Of a stretch of DNA of 38,404 bases, positions 24,700 through 32,627 are shown piece after piece. The stretch is from Cryobacterium sp. Its GTDB lineage: Bacteria > Actinomycetota > Actinomycetes > Actinomycetales > Microbacteriaceae. The DNA is taken from the NCBI RefSeq assembly GCF_025463825.1, contig NZ_JAODBG010000042.1:1-38404 (forward strand), in the 5' to 3' direction. The number at the start of each line of letters is the position of its first letter. Position 1 is the stretch's first letter. A program made the translations under genes and the position numbers. Below the pieces are notes generated by a model that had not been told where the DNA came from, made no database searches, and saw only the letters and a list, made by a program, of their open reading frames with translations.

Positions 24700-25941
24700 A
24701 TGTCTGAGCACAACGGATCGGTCAGAAGTGCGGATGCCGATGAACCGACCTCGCACCGCGTGGTGGTGATCGGCGGCGGAAACGCCGGCCTGTCCGTGGC
24801 GGGCCGGCTGCGCCGGTCGGGCGTCGATGACGTGGTCGTGGTGGAACCACGCGAACACCATCTCTACCAGCCGCTCTTCTCCCACGTGGCGGGCGGGACC
24901 GCGCGCGCCGGCATGGCGACCCGGCCGCAAGGCTCCGTGACGCCCCGCGGCGTCCAGTGGATCCAGGACCGCGTCACCGACGTGTTGCCGACATCGAACA
25001 CCGTGCTGCTGGTCTCCGGACGCCGGCTCGCCTACGAGCACCTCGTGGTCTGCCCGGGCATCCAGAAGGACTGGGACAGGGTGCCCGGCCTCCCCGAGGC
25101 GATGGCGTCGCCGTGGGGCGCGTCGAACTACGAATTCGACCTGGCCGCCAAGGCGTCCCGGCTGCTGCGGAACCTGCGGCGCGGCACCGTCGTCTTCACC
25201 CAACCGGCCGGCCCGGCGACCTGCGCCGGCGCCGCGCAGAAGCCGATGTACCTCGCCTGCGACTACTGGCGCGCCACCGGTGTCCTGCCGGACATCCGGG
25301 TGGTTTTGGTCGTCCCCGACCCGACGGTGTTCGGCATGCCGCTGATCGACGAGGAACTGAATCGCAAGATCGCCGAGTACGGGATCGAACTGAGAACCGA
25401 CAGTCACCTGCTCGAGGTGGACGCCGCGAACCGCACGGCCGTCATCGGCCGGGTGGACGGCAGCGATCGGGAGACCCTGCCGTACGACATCCTGCATGCC
25501 GTGCCGCCGCAATCGGCGCCGGACTGGGTGAAGGCGACGGTGTTGCCGGCCGCGGGTGACCCCGGCGGCTTCATCGAGGTCGACCCGGGAACCCTGCGGC
25601 ACGCCCGGTTCCCGAATGTCTGGGCACTCGGGGACGCCGCCGCCACCCGCAACTCCAAGTCCGGTGGCGCCCTGCGCAAGCAAACCCTGGTGCTGGCCAA
25701 GAACCTTCGCCATGCCCTGGAAGGCAAGGAACCTGGGGACACCTACGACAACTATTCGGTGTGCCCGTTCACCGTCTCGAGGTCCACGGTGGTCTTCGCC
25801 GAGTTCGACGACCAGTACCGACCGAAGCCGACGATCCCCTTCTGGCCGACACTGGCGCGAGAGCGCCGGCTGGCCTGGGTCTTCGACCGGCACATCCTGC
25901 CGTGGGTGTACTGGAACCTGATCCTGAAGGGCCGGGCCTAG
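24700..25941 (+). CDS. sqr: Sulfide:quinone oxidoreductase-like flavoprotein (SQOR/type II-like)
   Basis: The 413-residue FAD enzyme starts with a dinucleotide-binding motif, VVVIGGGNAGLSVAGRL. Both redox cysteines of human-type sulfide:quinone oxidoreductase are in place: ATCAGAAQKPMYLACDYWR (first Cys) and SVCPFTVSRSTVVFAEFDD (second Cys). The second FAD motif is FPNVWALGDAAATRNSKSGG, and the tail contains a hydrophobic amphipathic C-terminus (HILPWVYWNLILKG) suited to membrane attachment. It would oxidise sulfide and pass electrons to quinone. The ATG at 24700 is preferred to upstream in-frame starts in Arg-rich noncoding sequence. No persulfide dioxygenase or rhodanese lies next to it. 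Confidence 0.85.
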   Translation: MSEHNGSVRSADADEPTSHRVVVIGGGNAGLSVAGRLRRSGVDDVVVVEPREHHLYQPLFSHVAGGTARAGMATRPQGSVTPRGVQWIQDRVTDVLPTSNTVLLVSGRRLAYEHLVVCPGIQKDWDRVPGLPEAMASPWGASNYEFDLAAKASRLLRNLRRGTVVFTQPAGPATCAGAAQKPMYLACDYWRATGVLPDIRVVLVVPDPTVFGMPLIDEELNRKIAEYGIELRTDSHLLEVDAANRTAVIGRVDGSDRETLPYDILHAVPPQSAPDWVKATVLPAAGDPGGFIEVDPGTLRHARFPNVWALGDAAATRNSKSGGALRKQTLVLAKNLRHALEGKEPGDTYDNYSVCPFTVSRSTVVFAEFDDQYRPKPTIPFWPTLARERRLAWVFDRHILPWVYWNLILKGRA

Positions 25942-25960
25942 TTCCGATTAGCCTCTCCCT

Positions 25961-26377
25961 ATGCAGTGGTGGCAGGTGGCAGGAACCGTCGTCGCAGGAC
26001 TGGTGCTGCTGTGGGGCGCCCTGATCGCCTGCCTGGCGTGGGCGTCGCGCGGGCAGGCGGAAAAACTCACCCTGATCGATGCCCTGCGGCTGGGCCCGGA
26101 TGTGGTGCGCCTCACCCGTCGGCTCGCGACCGACCGGGCGGTGTCCTGGACGGTGCGCGCGTGGCTGGTCGTACTGCTGGTCTATCTGCTCCTGCCGATC
26201 GACCTGGTTCCGGATTTCATCCCGGTGATCGGGTACGCGGATGACGCCCTCGTCGTGGCCCTGGTGCTGCGGTTCGCGACCCGGCGGGCCGGCGCAGCGG
26301 CCATCGAGCGGCATTGGCCGGGCACGCCGCAGGGGCTGCAGGCTCTGCGCACGCTTGCCGGACTCCAGGCCCCCTGA
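25961..26377 (+). CDS. YkvA-family (DUF1232) membrane protein
   Basis: The 138-residue protein has an N-terminal transmembrane helix (about residues 5-27). The DUF1232 core follows: VRAWLVVLLVYLLLPIDLVP, then DFIPVIGYADDALVVALVLR. The LLPIDLVPDFIPVIGYADD motif is the family hallmark. The function is not established; members are small integral or membrane-associated proteins. It starts 19 bp after the sqr stop and may be cotranscribed with it. Confidence 0.85.
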   Translation: MQWWQVAGTVVAGLVLLWGALIACLAWASRGQAEKLTLIDALRLGPDVVRLTRRLATDRAVSWTVRAWLVVLLVYLLLPIDLVPDFIPVIGYADDALVVALVLRFATRRAGAAAIERHWPGTPQGLQALRTLAGLQAP

Positions 26378-26425
26378 CGCGCCCTGACTCCGGCCCGCGC
26401 TTCACTCACCGCACGCCAATGGTAA

Positions 26426-26456
26426 TATGATGCGAACAACCGTTCAGCAGGCGAAC
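26426..26456 (+). promoter_or_regulatory. pca operon promoter with GTTC/GAAC operator candidate
   Basis: TATGAT (26426-26431) is a 5/6 match to a -10 box; TTCACT at 26401-26406 could be a -35 with a 19-bp spacer. Over the expected start lie GAAC-N4-GTTC (26434-26445) and GTTC-N7-GAAC (26442-26456), sharing the central GTTC. IclR-type Pca regulators recognise GTTCGATAATCGCAC-like sites, so this is a reasonable operator for the IclR protein encoded at the end of the operon. Confidence 0.5.
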
Positions 26457-26470
26457 GAATGCGAGGCGTC

Positions 26471-27145
26471 ATGGTTTCCAAGATTTTCGACAGCGTGGAT
26501 GCGGCGCTGGCCGACATTCGCGACGGTGCGACGATCATGATCGGCGGCTTCGGCACGGCCGGGCAGCCGGTCGAACTCATCGACGGGCTCATCCGGCATG
26601 GCGCCAGGGACCTCACCATCGTGAACAACAACGCCGGCAACGGCGAGGTGGGGCTCGCGCTGCTGATCAAGAGCGGCTTCGTGCGGAAGATCATCTGCTC
26701 GTTCCCCCGGCAGACCGACTCGCAGATCTTCGACGAGACCTACCGGGCCGGCAAGATCGAGCTCGAGGTGGTTCCGCAGGGAAACCTCGCCGAACGTATC
26801 CGGGCGGCCGGCGCCGGCATCGGCGGCTTCTTCACCCCCACGGGCTACGGCACCCTGCTGGCCGAGGGCAAGGAGACCCGCACCATCGACGGCCGCGACT
26901 ACGTCTTCGAATCCCCGCTCCGCGCCGACTACGCCCTGATCAAGGCGCACCGCGCCGATCGTCTGGGCAACCTGGTGTACCGCAAGACGGCTCGCAATTT
27001 CGGCCCGGTGATGGCCACGGCCGCCGCGACGACGATCGTGCAGGTGCCGGCAATCGTTGAGTTGGGTCAGCTGGATCCCGAGAACGTCATCACGCCCGGA
27101 ATCTTTGTGAACCGGGTCGTCCTGATCGAGAAGGAGGCAGAGTAG
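26471..27145 (+). CDS. pcaI: 3-oxoadipate CoA-transferase, alpha subunit
   Basis: The 224-residue type I CoA-transferase alpha subunit starts MVSKIFDSVDAALADI (an ATG four codons earlier at 26459 is possible). Motifs are IMIGGFGTAGQPVELIDGL (glycine-rich CoA loop), VRKIICSFPRQTDSQIFDET, VVPQGNLAERIRAAGAGIGG and FFTPTGYGTLLAEGK. The SFPRQTDS segment and overall order fit PcaI rather than succinyl-CoA:acetoacetate transferase. With PcaJ it activates beta-ketoadipate with succinyl-CoA in the last steps of protocatechuate/catechol breakdown. The next gene starts immediately after its stop. Confidence 0.9.
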   Translation: MVSKIFDSVDAALADIRDGATIMIGGFGTAGQPVELIDGLIRHGARDLTIVNNNAGNGEVGLALLIKSGFVRKIICSFPRQTDSQIFDETYRAGKIELEVVPQGNLAERIRAAGAGIGGFFTPTGYGTLLAEGKETRTIDGRDYVFESPLRADYALIKAHRADRLGNLVYRKTARNFGPVMATAAATTIVQVPAIVELGQLDPENVITPGIFVNRVVLIEKEAE

Positions 27146-27808
27146 ATGTCCACCGCAGCACCCCTGAGCCGGGCCGAGATGGCCCAGCGTGTGGCCGCCG
27201 ATATCCCGCCCGGCTCCTACGTCAACCTCGGCATCGGCATCCCCACCAGCGTGTCGAACTACCTCACCGCCGAGCAGGACGTCATCCTGCACACCGAGAA
27301 CGGCCTGCTCGGCATGGGACCTGAGGCCCACGGCGACGAGATCGACGACGACCTCATCAACGCGGGCAAGATCCCCGTCACCGAGGCCATCGGGGCCAGC
27401 TACTTCCACCACGCCGACTCGTTCGGCATGATGCGCGGCGGTCACCTGGACATTGCCGTCCTCGGCGCGTTCCAGGTGTCGATCACCGGCGACCTGGCCA
27501 ACTGGCACACCGGCGAACCCGGCGCCATACCCGCGGTCGGTGGGGCGATGGACCTCGCCGTCGGCGCGAAGAACGTGTTCGTGATGATGGAACTCACCAC
27601 CAAGAAGGGCCAGCCCAAACTCGTCGAGGCACTGACCTACCCCGTCACCGGGCTCGGTTGCGTCACCCGCGTGTACACCGAGGTGGCCGTCTTCGACATC
27701 GACCGCACGACCGGCGTCAGCGTCACCGAACTCTTCGGCCCCACCACGGTGGACGACCTGCGCACCCTCACCAACCTGCCGCTCACCGACGCCACCGGAA
27801 AGGGATGA
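27146..27808 (+). CDS. pcaJ: 3-oxoadipate CoA-transferase, beta subunit
   Basis: The 220-residue beta subunit starts directly at the pcaI stop (TAGATG), with AAGGAGG upstream inside pcaI. The motif YVNLGIGIPTSVSNYL and the catalytic Glu in ILHTENGLLGMGPEAHGDE are typical of this family. SFGMMRGGHLDIAVLGAFQV and GLGCVTRVYTEVAVFDID follow. It forms the active heteromer with PcaI. Length and motifs are complete. Confidence 0.92.
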   Translation: MSTAAPLSRAEMAQRVAADIPPGSYVNLGIGIPTSVSNYLTAEQDVILHTENGLLGMGPEAHGDEIDDDLINAGKIPVTEAIGASYFHHADSFGMMRGGHLDIAVLGAFQVSITGDLANWHTGEPGAIPAVGGAMDLAVGAKNVFVMMELTTKKGQPKLVEALTYPVTGLGCVTRVYTEVAVFDIDRTTGVSVTELFGPTTVDDLRTLTNLPLTDATGKG

Positions 27809-27810
27809 CC

Positions 27811-28995
27811 ATGGCCCCCGCCACGTCCACCTCCAGTTACATCTACGACTTCGTCCGCACCCCCTTCGGCCGCTACGGCAAGACGCTTGCGGGCACCCGC
27901 CCGGATGACCTTGCTGCCCTCGTCGTCGGAGAGATCGCTCGCCGCAACCCCGACCTCGCTGTGGAGTCCATCGATGACATCATCCTCGGCGACGCCAATG
28001 GCTCGGGCGAGGACAACCGAAACGTGGCGCGCATGGCCGCCCTGCTGGCCGGCTTCCCCGCCTCCATTCCCGGCGCCACTGTCAACCGGCTTTGCGGCTC
28101 GGGTATGGAGGCCGTCATACAGGCCAGCCGCGCCATCGAAACCGGCGACGCCCGGATCATGCTCGCCGGCGGCGTCGAATCGATGAGTCGCGCGCCGTGG
28201 GTCCTGCTGAAGCCACAGAAGGGCTTCCCGGCCGGCAACGACACCCTGCACTCGACCACCCTGGGCTGGCGGATGGTCAACTCGGCGATGGACCCGCGCT
28301 GGACCATCCCGCTCGGCGAGACCGCCGAAATCCTCGCCGACCGGTTCGACGTCAGCCGGCAGGAGCAGGACGCGTTCGCCGCGCAGAGCCACCAGCGCGC
28401 GGCGGCGGCCTGGGACGCCGGGACCTTCACCGGGCAGATCGTGCAGGTCCCCGGCGCTGAACTGGCCGCCGACGAGGGCCTGCGCCGCGACACCACCGTG
28501 GACACCCTCGCAGGGCTGGAGCCCGCCTTCCGTCCGGACGGCTCGGTCACCGCAGGTAACTCCAGCCCCCTGACCGACGGCGCCGCGGCGCTCCTTATCG
28601 CCGGGGCGGATGCCGGCCTCGGCGCCCCGCTCGCCCGGATCGTCTCCCGCGGCGTCGCCGCGAACGACCCGAACATCTTCGGGATCGCCCCCGTCGAGGC
28701 AGCGAACATCGCGCTCGCCCGCGCCGGGCTCACCTGGGCGGATGTCGACTTCGTCGAGATCAACGAGGCCTTCGCCTCCCAGGCGATCTCCTGCATCCGG
28801 CTCTGGGACGGACTCGACCCGGATAAGGTCAACGTGGACGGCGGCGCGATCGCGATCGGGCACCCGCTCGGCGCATCCGGTGCCCGGATTCTCGGCCAGC
28901 TCGCTCGCAAGCTCGAGGCAAACGGCGGGGGCATCGCCGTCGCCGCCATCTGCGTCGGCGTGGGCCAGGGGCTGGCAGTGGTGCTCGAACGTTAG
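27811..28995 (+). CDS. pcaF: 3-oxoadipyl-CoA thiolase
   Basis: The 394-residue thiolase cleaves beta-ketoadipyl-CoA to succinyl-CoA and acetyl-CoA. The acylated Cys is in VNRLCGSGMEAVIQASRAI. VDFVEINEAFASQAI, the His in GGAIAIGHPLGASGARI, and the second Cys in AICVGVGQGLAVVLER complete the active site. There are two adjacent ATGs: 27805 overlaps the pcaJ stop, while 27811 has AAAGGG six bases upstream and is preferred. The near-absence of an intergenic gap supports one pcaIJF transcript. Confidence 0.92.
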   Translation: MAPATSTSSYIYDFVRTPFGRYGKTLAGTRPDDLAALVVGEIARRNPDLAVESIDDIILGDANGSGEDNRNVARMAALLAGFPASIPGATVNRLCGSGMEAVIQASRAIETGDARIMLAGGVESMSRAPWVLLKPQKGFPAGNDTLHSTTLGWRMVNSAMDPRWTIPLGETAEILADRFDVSRQEQDAFAAQSHQRAAAAWDAGTFTGQIVQVPGAELAADEGLRRDTTVDTLAGLEPAFRPDGSVTAGNSSPLTDGAAALLIAGADAGLGAPLARIVSRGVAANDPNIFGIAPVEAANIALARAGLTWADVDFVEINEAFASQAISCIRLWDGLDPDKVNVDGGAIAIGHPLGASGARILGQLARKLEANGGGIAVAAICVGVGQGLAVVLER

Positions 28996-29005
28996 GCTTC
29001 TGCAA

Positions 29006-29809
29006 ATGAGCCAGAGAGCAGCGCCGGGAGCACCTGCCACGGAGACCAGCACCGACTTTGTGCAATCCCTGGCCAGGGGCCTCGGGGTCATCACCGCCTT
29101 CTCGGGCGCGCGCCGCGAGATGACGCTGACCGAGGTGGCCGGCCACACCGACCTCACCCGGGCCACCGCCCGGCGATTCCTGCGCACCCTGGAGCAGCTG
29201 GGCTACGTGCGCACCGACGGCAAGCTCTTCTCCCTGACCGCGAAAGTGCTGGAGCTCGGCTACAGCTACCTGTCGAGCCTTGGCCTGCCCGACGTGGTCA
29301 CGCCGCACCTGCGCGAGCTGAGTAGTGAGGTGCAGGAGTCCGCCTCGGCCGCCATCCTCGACGGCAACGACGTCGTCTACGTCGCGCGCTCCGCCGGCCG
29401 GAAGATCATGCAGGTGAACATCACGGTGGGCACTCGGTTCCCCGCCTACGCCACCTCGATGGGCCGCGTACTGCTGGCGGCCCTGCCCGATCCGGAGGCC
29501 GCTGCCGTGCTCGCCGCCAGCTCACCGCGGGCGCTGACCCCGTATACGAAGACCGCCGCCGCCGATCTGCTGGCCGAACTGCACCGGGTGCGGCTGCAGG
29601 GGTATTCGCTCGTGGAGCAGGAGCTCGAGGTGGGGCTGCGCTCACTGGCCGTGCCCGTCCGCACCCCGGATGGCCGGGTGGTGGCGGCCGTCAACGTGTC
29701 CACGAGCGCGGGGACACCCGTGGCGGACACCGTGCAGGCGCTCCTGCCGGCCCTGACGCGCACGGCCCAGCACACCGAAGCCGACCTGGCTCTGGGCATC
29801 CGCATCTAA
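29006..29809 (+). CDS. pcaR: IclR-family regulator (PcaR/PobR-like)
   Basis: The 267-residue protein has an N-terminal winged helix (SLARGLGVITAFSGARREMT, LTEVAGHTDLTRATARRFLR, TLEQLGYVRTDGKLFSLTAK). A C-terminal IclR effector domain follows: VQESASAAILDGNDVVYVAR, GTRFPAYATSMGRVLLAALP, and LEVGLRSLAVPVRTPDGRVV. These features match the PcaR/PobR/PcaU subgroup, which usually responds to beta-ketoadipate or protocatechuate. It starts ten bases after the pcaF stop and probably controls the operon through the GTTC/GAAC site upstream of pcaI. Confidence 0.88.
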   Translation: MSQRAAPGAPATETSTDFVQSLARGLGVITAFSGARREMTLTEVAGHTDLTRATARRFLRTLEQLGYVRTDGKLFSLTAKVLELGYSYLSSLGLPDVVTPHLRELSSEVQESASAAILDGNDVVYVARSAGRKIMQVNITVGTRFPAYATSMGRVLLAALPDPEAAAVLAASSPRALTPYTKTAAADLLAELHRVRLQGYSLVEQELEVGLRSLAVPVRTPDGRVVAAVNVSTSAGTPVADTVQALLPALTRTAQHTEADLALGIRI

Positions 29810-29855
29810 GCCCTCCCACCTGGGCTCACGATCTCGTGCGGCCTAGTCTGGAGCG

Positions 29856-30401
29856 ATGACCAACAACGTTCCTGCCGGGGTTGCCCTGATCACTGGAGTG
29901 GGCCGGCGCCGGTCGATCGGGGCCGGACTTGCCGTGGGTCTGGCCAGCGACGGATGGGACCTCGCACTGAACTACTGGCGGCCATACGACGAGCGACTGG
30001 GCTACGAGCGGAACGCCGATGACCCCGAGTCCATCGCCGAGCAGCTGCCGGATTCCGTGGCCCCCGGCGAGGTGGGCGGCCGGATCGTCGCCCTCACCAG
30101 CGACCTCACGGCGCATAACCTGCCCTACGGCGCGAGCAAGGGGGCGTTGGACCGCATCGTCATTGCCGCGACGGTGGAGCTGGCCGATCGTGGCGTGCGG
30201 GCGAACGTGATCAACCCCGGCCCGGTCGAAACCGGTTGGATGGACGACGACATTCGCGCCTCGGGGATTGCCGCGACACCGGCGGGCCGGCTCGGCACCG
30301 CCGCCGACACTGCGAACCTGGTGCGGTTCCTGTTCTCTGAGCCGGGCTCCTGGATCAACGGGCAACTGCTCTACAGCAACGGCGGCTTCAAGACCAGCTG
30401 A
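29856..30401 (+). pseudogene. Short-chain dehydrogenase with an in-frame internal deletion
   Basis: The 181-codon frame keeps the SDR N-terminus (VALITGVGRRRSIGAGLAVG, the cofactor loop, and ALNYWRPYDERLGYERNADD). It also keeps the C-terminal half (GGRIVALTSD, the YGASKGALDRIV catalytic Tyr/Lys motif, NVINPGPVETGWMDDD, and the FLFSEPGSWINGQLLYSNGG end). Roughly 70 residues between AEQL and GGRIVALTSD are missing, namely beta-3 to alpha-5 with the NAG-type motif. Normal relatives have about 250 residues. The join is in frame, so a product may be made but is unlikely to fold as an SDR. The gene follows the IclR regulator by 46 bp. Confidence 0.7.
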
Positions 30402-30418
30402 GCGACCAGGGGTTCCTC

Positions 30419-30438
30419 CGCTCGAGCGTGTCGAGACC
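30419..30438. repeat. Short REP-like element (CGCTCGAGCGTGTCGAGACC)
   Basis: CTCGA-N5-TCGAG forms a small inverted repeat in the gap between the SDR and the GH43 stump. The reverse complement, GGTCTCGACACGCTCGAGCG, looks like the GGTCTCGACAAGCTCGACC-type dispersed repeats common in Microbacteriaceae intergenic DNA. There is only one copy in the window, so the assignment is from memory of such genomes. Confidence 0.3.
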
Positions 30439-30450
30439 CGGCGAGTCGGT

Positions 30451-31056
30451 TTAGGCAGTGCGGGGGCGGTAAGTGAAGCCGGTGATGGTGCCGCCGCGGG
30501 GACCTGGGGAGACGCCGACCACGCGGCCGGTGAAACCGCCGGCGACCTCGGTGGCGGTGTACCGGCCGTCGATACTGCCCAGCTCGGTGAAGACATCGTT
30601 CCCGACAACCCCGAGCCGGAGGAGGTCCGGGCCGTTCCGGAAACCGGAGACGTCTGCCGGTGGGGTGGTGCGGATGCGCAGCACCACAGCGCCGGCGGAC
30701 CGCTCGGCCGAGCCGAGGGCGATGGGCAGGCCACCGATGGTGGCGCTGGCGTCGATCCGGTCCTGCCCGGCGGCCACCACGACGGTATGGAAGTCGTCCA
30801 TGCGCACCATCAACGCGACGTCGCCCTCGATGACCACGACGTCGGCCTCCCAATGCTCGTCATGGGTGCGAAGCCCGAGCAGGCCGGCCGGCGAACCGAC
30901 CGCCGGTTTGAGCGACAGCCCCTCGTCGGCCCCGATGACGGTGAACGCGGTTGCCGGCCCGCCGGGTGAGATCCACCGGGCGTCGAGCACCGCACCCGCG
31001 AAGTTCTCGGTGAAGCCGGTCGGCGCCACCGGCACGTCGTACCGGTCCTCGGCCAC
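30451..31056 (-). pseudogene. C-terminal stump of a GH43 beta-xylosidase-type enzyme
   Basis: The frame encodes about 200 residues of the concanavalin-like C-terminal domain found after the five-bladed propeller of GH43 beta-xylosidases/arabinofuranosidases: TENFAGAVLDARWISPGG, DDFHTVVVAAGQDRIDA, and VSGFRNGPDLLRLGVVGND. The catalytic propeller is absent and the frame has no proper start (a GTG at 31056 is fortuitous). The truncation point abuts the truncated carboxylesterase on the opposite strand. It points to former use of plant xylo-oligosaccharides. Confidence 0.7.
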
Positions 31057-31604
31057 GACCTCATTCCCGGTGTGCCCCTGGCCAGCGTGGCCGGCGGGAT
31101 GAACGGCTCCGTTGACCTCCTCATCGGCAGCAACGTCGATGAGGCTTCACTCTTTCTCGCCTTCGATCTGCCGGAGGCCGAGCCAGGGGCGCTGGCCGAC
31201 ACCCTGACACGGGAGCTCGAGCGCGATCTCGGCCCGGGCGCATCGGCCGACGCTTTCCTATCTGTTCGCCCGGTCGAGCCCGTCGATGCAGGGCCGGTTC
31301 GGTGCCTGCCACGGCGCCGAACTCCCCTTCGTCTTCGGCACGCTCGACCTCCCTGAGGCCGCCTTCTTCTGCGGCTCCGATGCCCCCCCGCGTCCCTGAG
31401 CGAGCGGATGATGAGCGTGTGGGGGCGTTTCGTGTGGTCCGGCCGACCGGGCGACGGTGCGGACTGGCCCGCCTACGGGCGACCCGCACGCGCGACCCTC
31501 GTTCTGAACGACTCGGCAATGGTCTGGACGACCCACGGTCGGCATCACGCGAGTTCTGGACGGCCGCCACCCCATCCGTCAGCGTTCCAGCAGCACCTCG
31601 GTGA
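31057..31604 (+). pseudogene. C-terminal stump of a type B carboxylesterase with several frameshifts
   Basis: The first frame reads LIPGVPLASVAGGMNG, then VDLLIGSNVDEASLFLAFDL, as in the region around the triad acid of para-nitrobenzyl-esterase-type enzymes. Near 31257 the frame shifts to LFARSSPSMQGRFGACHGAE and LPFVFGTLDLPEA (the His of CHGAELPF is the triad His). It shifts again near 31396 to SERMMSVWGRFVWSGRPGDG, and again near 31520 to DDPRSASREFWTAA. The N-terminal half with the nucleophile Ser is missing. Its tail overlaps the 3' end of the convergent pncC-like gene. Confidence 0.75.
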
Positions 31605-32067
31605 GGTGGGTCAACGCCCGGATGGTCGTGAGATCAACCACCTCGTCGGGCGGCCCGTGGAAGGAGTACGACCTCGTGCGCACCGCACACCGGGAGCTCA
31701 TGCTGATGAATACCGTCCCTGCCGGATGACCCTCTTCCGGCCCGGGGCCCCCGACCCCGGTCACCGAAACGCTGGCGTCCGCTCCCACGGCGTCCAGCAC
31801 TCCCCTGGCCATCTGCTCCGCACACTCTGCGGTGATCACCGGCCCGCGGCTGACTCCCAGAAGCCGGTACTTAGTTTCGTTCCGGTAGGCGACCACCCCG
31901 CCGCAGAACCAGGTCGACGACTCCGGCGCGGCGCCCAGCGCCGCGGCGATCCGTCCGGCCGTGAGCGATTCCGCCACCGCCACCGTCATGCCGTCCGCCA
32001 TCGCGAGCTGCCCGATCCGCCGCGCCAGCTCGGTGATACGGGCGTCCCGATCTTCTGCAAGCACCAT
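31579..32067 (-). CDS. pncC: CinA C-terminal family protein (nicotinamide-nucleotide amidase, PncC-like)
   Basis: The 162-residue stand-alone amidohydrolase domain has MTVAVAESLTAGRIAAALG (nucleophile Ser in ESLTAG), GGVVAYRNETKYRLLGV, and SVSVTGVGGPGPEEGHPAG followed by TVFISM. E. coli PncC, of the same size, deamidates nicotinamide mononucleotide for NAD salvage. The gene is complete and unaffected by the broken esterase it converges on. It faces away from ctaF across a 90-bp gap. Confidence 0.88.
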   Translation of the reverse strand: MVLAEDRDARITELARRIGQLAMADGMTVAVAESLTAGRIAAALGAAPESSTWFCGGVVAYRNETKYRLLGVSRGPVITAECAEQMARGVLDAVGADASVSVTGVGGPGPEEGHPAGTVFISMSSRCAVRTRSYSFHGPPDEVVDLTTIRALTHLTEVLLER

Positions 32068-32157
32068 TGTTTGCCGTCCAATCTCGTGTACTTAATGTAG
32101 CCAGTTCGTAGCACCGGAATCCAGCGACACGTCCACGGCACAAGGAGATCCTCGCGC

Positions 32158-32613
32158 ATGAGAGCCAACGTCATTCTCTTCCGGATCCTCACCGTGTTCT
32201 TCCTTGTCGCAGGAATTGGCTACACGGTATGGAGCCTGATCTTCAACTCACAGCAGCTGGCGACTCAGTCCATCACCGGACCGGGCACGCCCATCGAGTG
32301 GGTGGGAACCGTCGCCTTGGCCCTGTGCGCGGTCCTGTCGGCGTTCATCGCCTTCTATCTTAGCCGCGTGCACCGCGCCCAGGGCGGTGACCTTCCCGAG
32401 GACAGCGTCAACGCCAACATCGATGACGGCGACCCGGAACTGGGGTTTTTCAGCCCGTGGAGCTGGTGGCCCATCATCCTCGCGGCCTCGGCGGCCCTCG
32501 TGTTCCTCGGTCTCGCGGTGGGCTTCTGGGTGTCCATCATCGGGGTCTGCGTTGCCCTGATCGCCCTGGTCGGCTGGACCTACGAGTACTACCGCGGTCT
32601 CTTCGCCCGCTGA
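32158..32613 (+). CDS. ctaF: Cytochrome c oxidase subunit 4, actinobacterial type (CtaF)
   Basis: The 151-residue membrane protein has four hydrophobic segments and an AAGGAG ribosome site ten bases before the ATG. The hallmark region is DDGDPELGFFSPWSWWPIIL and the end is GWTYEYYRGLFAR, as in CtaF of the actinobacterial aa3 oxidase supercomplex. CtaF is normally next to ctaC/ctaD or qcr genes. Here it stands alone between pncC and a broken hydrolase, so it is either a moved gene or a second copy. Confidence 0.85.
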   Translation: MRANVILFRILTVFFLVAGIGYTVWSLIFNSQQLATQSITGPGTPIEWVGTVALALCAVLSAFIAFYLSRVHRAQGGDLPEDSVNANIDDGDPELGFFSPWSWWPIILAASAALVFLGLAVGFWVSIIGVCVALIALVGWTYEYYRGLFAR

Positions 32614-32627
32614 TCAGTCCGTGCGGC

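Noticed and set aside
26459-26470. Alternative ATG start of pcaI at 26459
   Set aside because: Possible, but family proteins begin near MVSKIFDS, so the ATG at 26471 is preferred.
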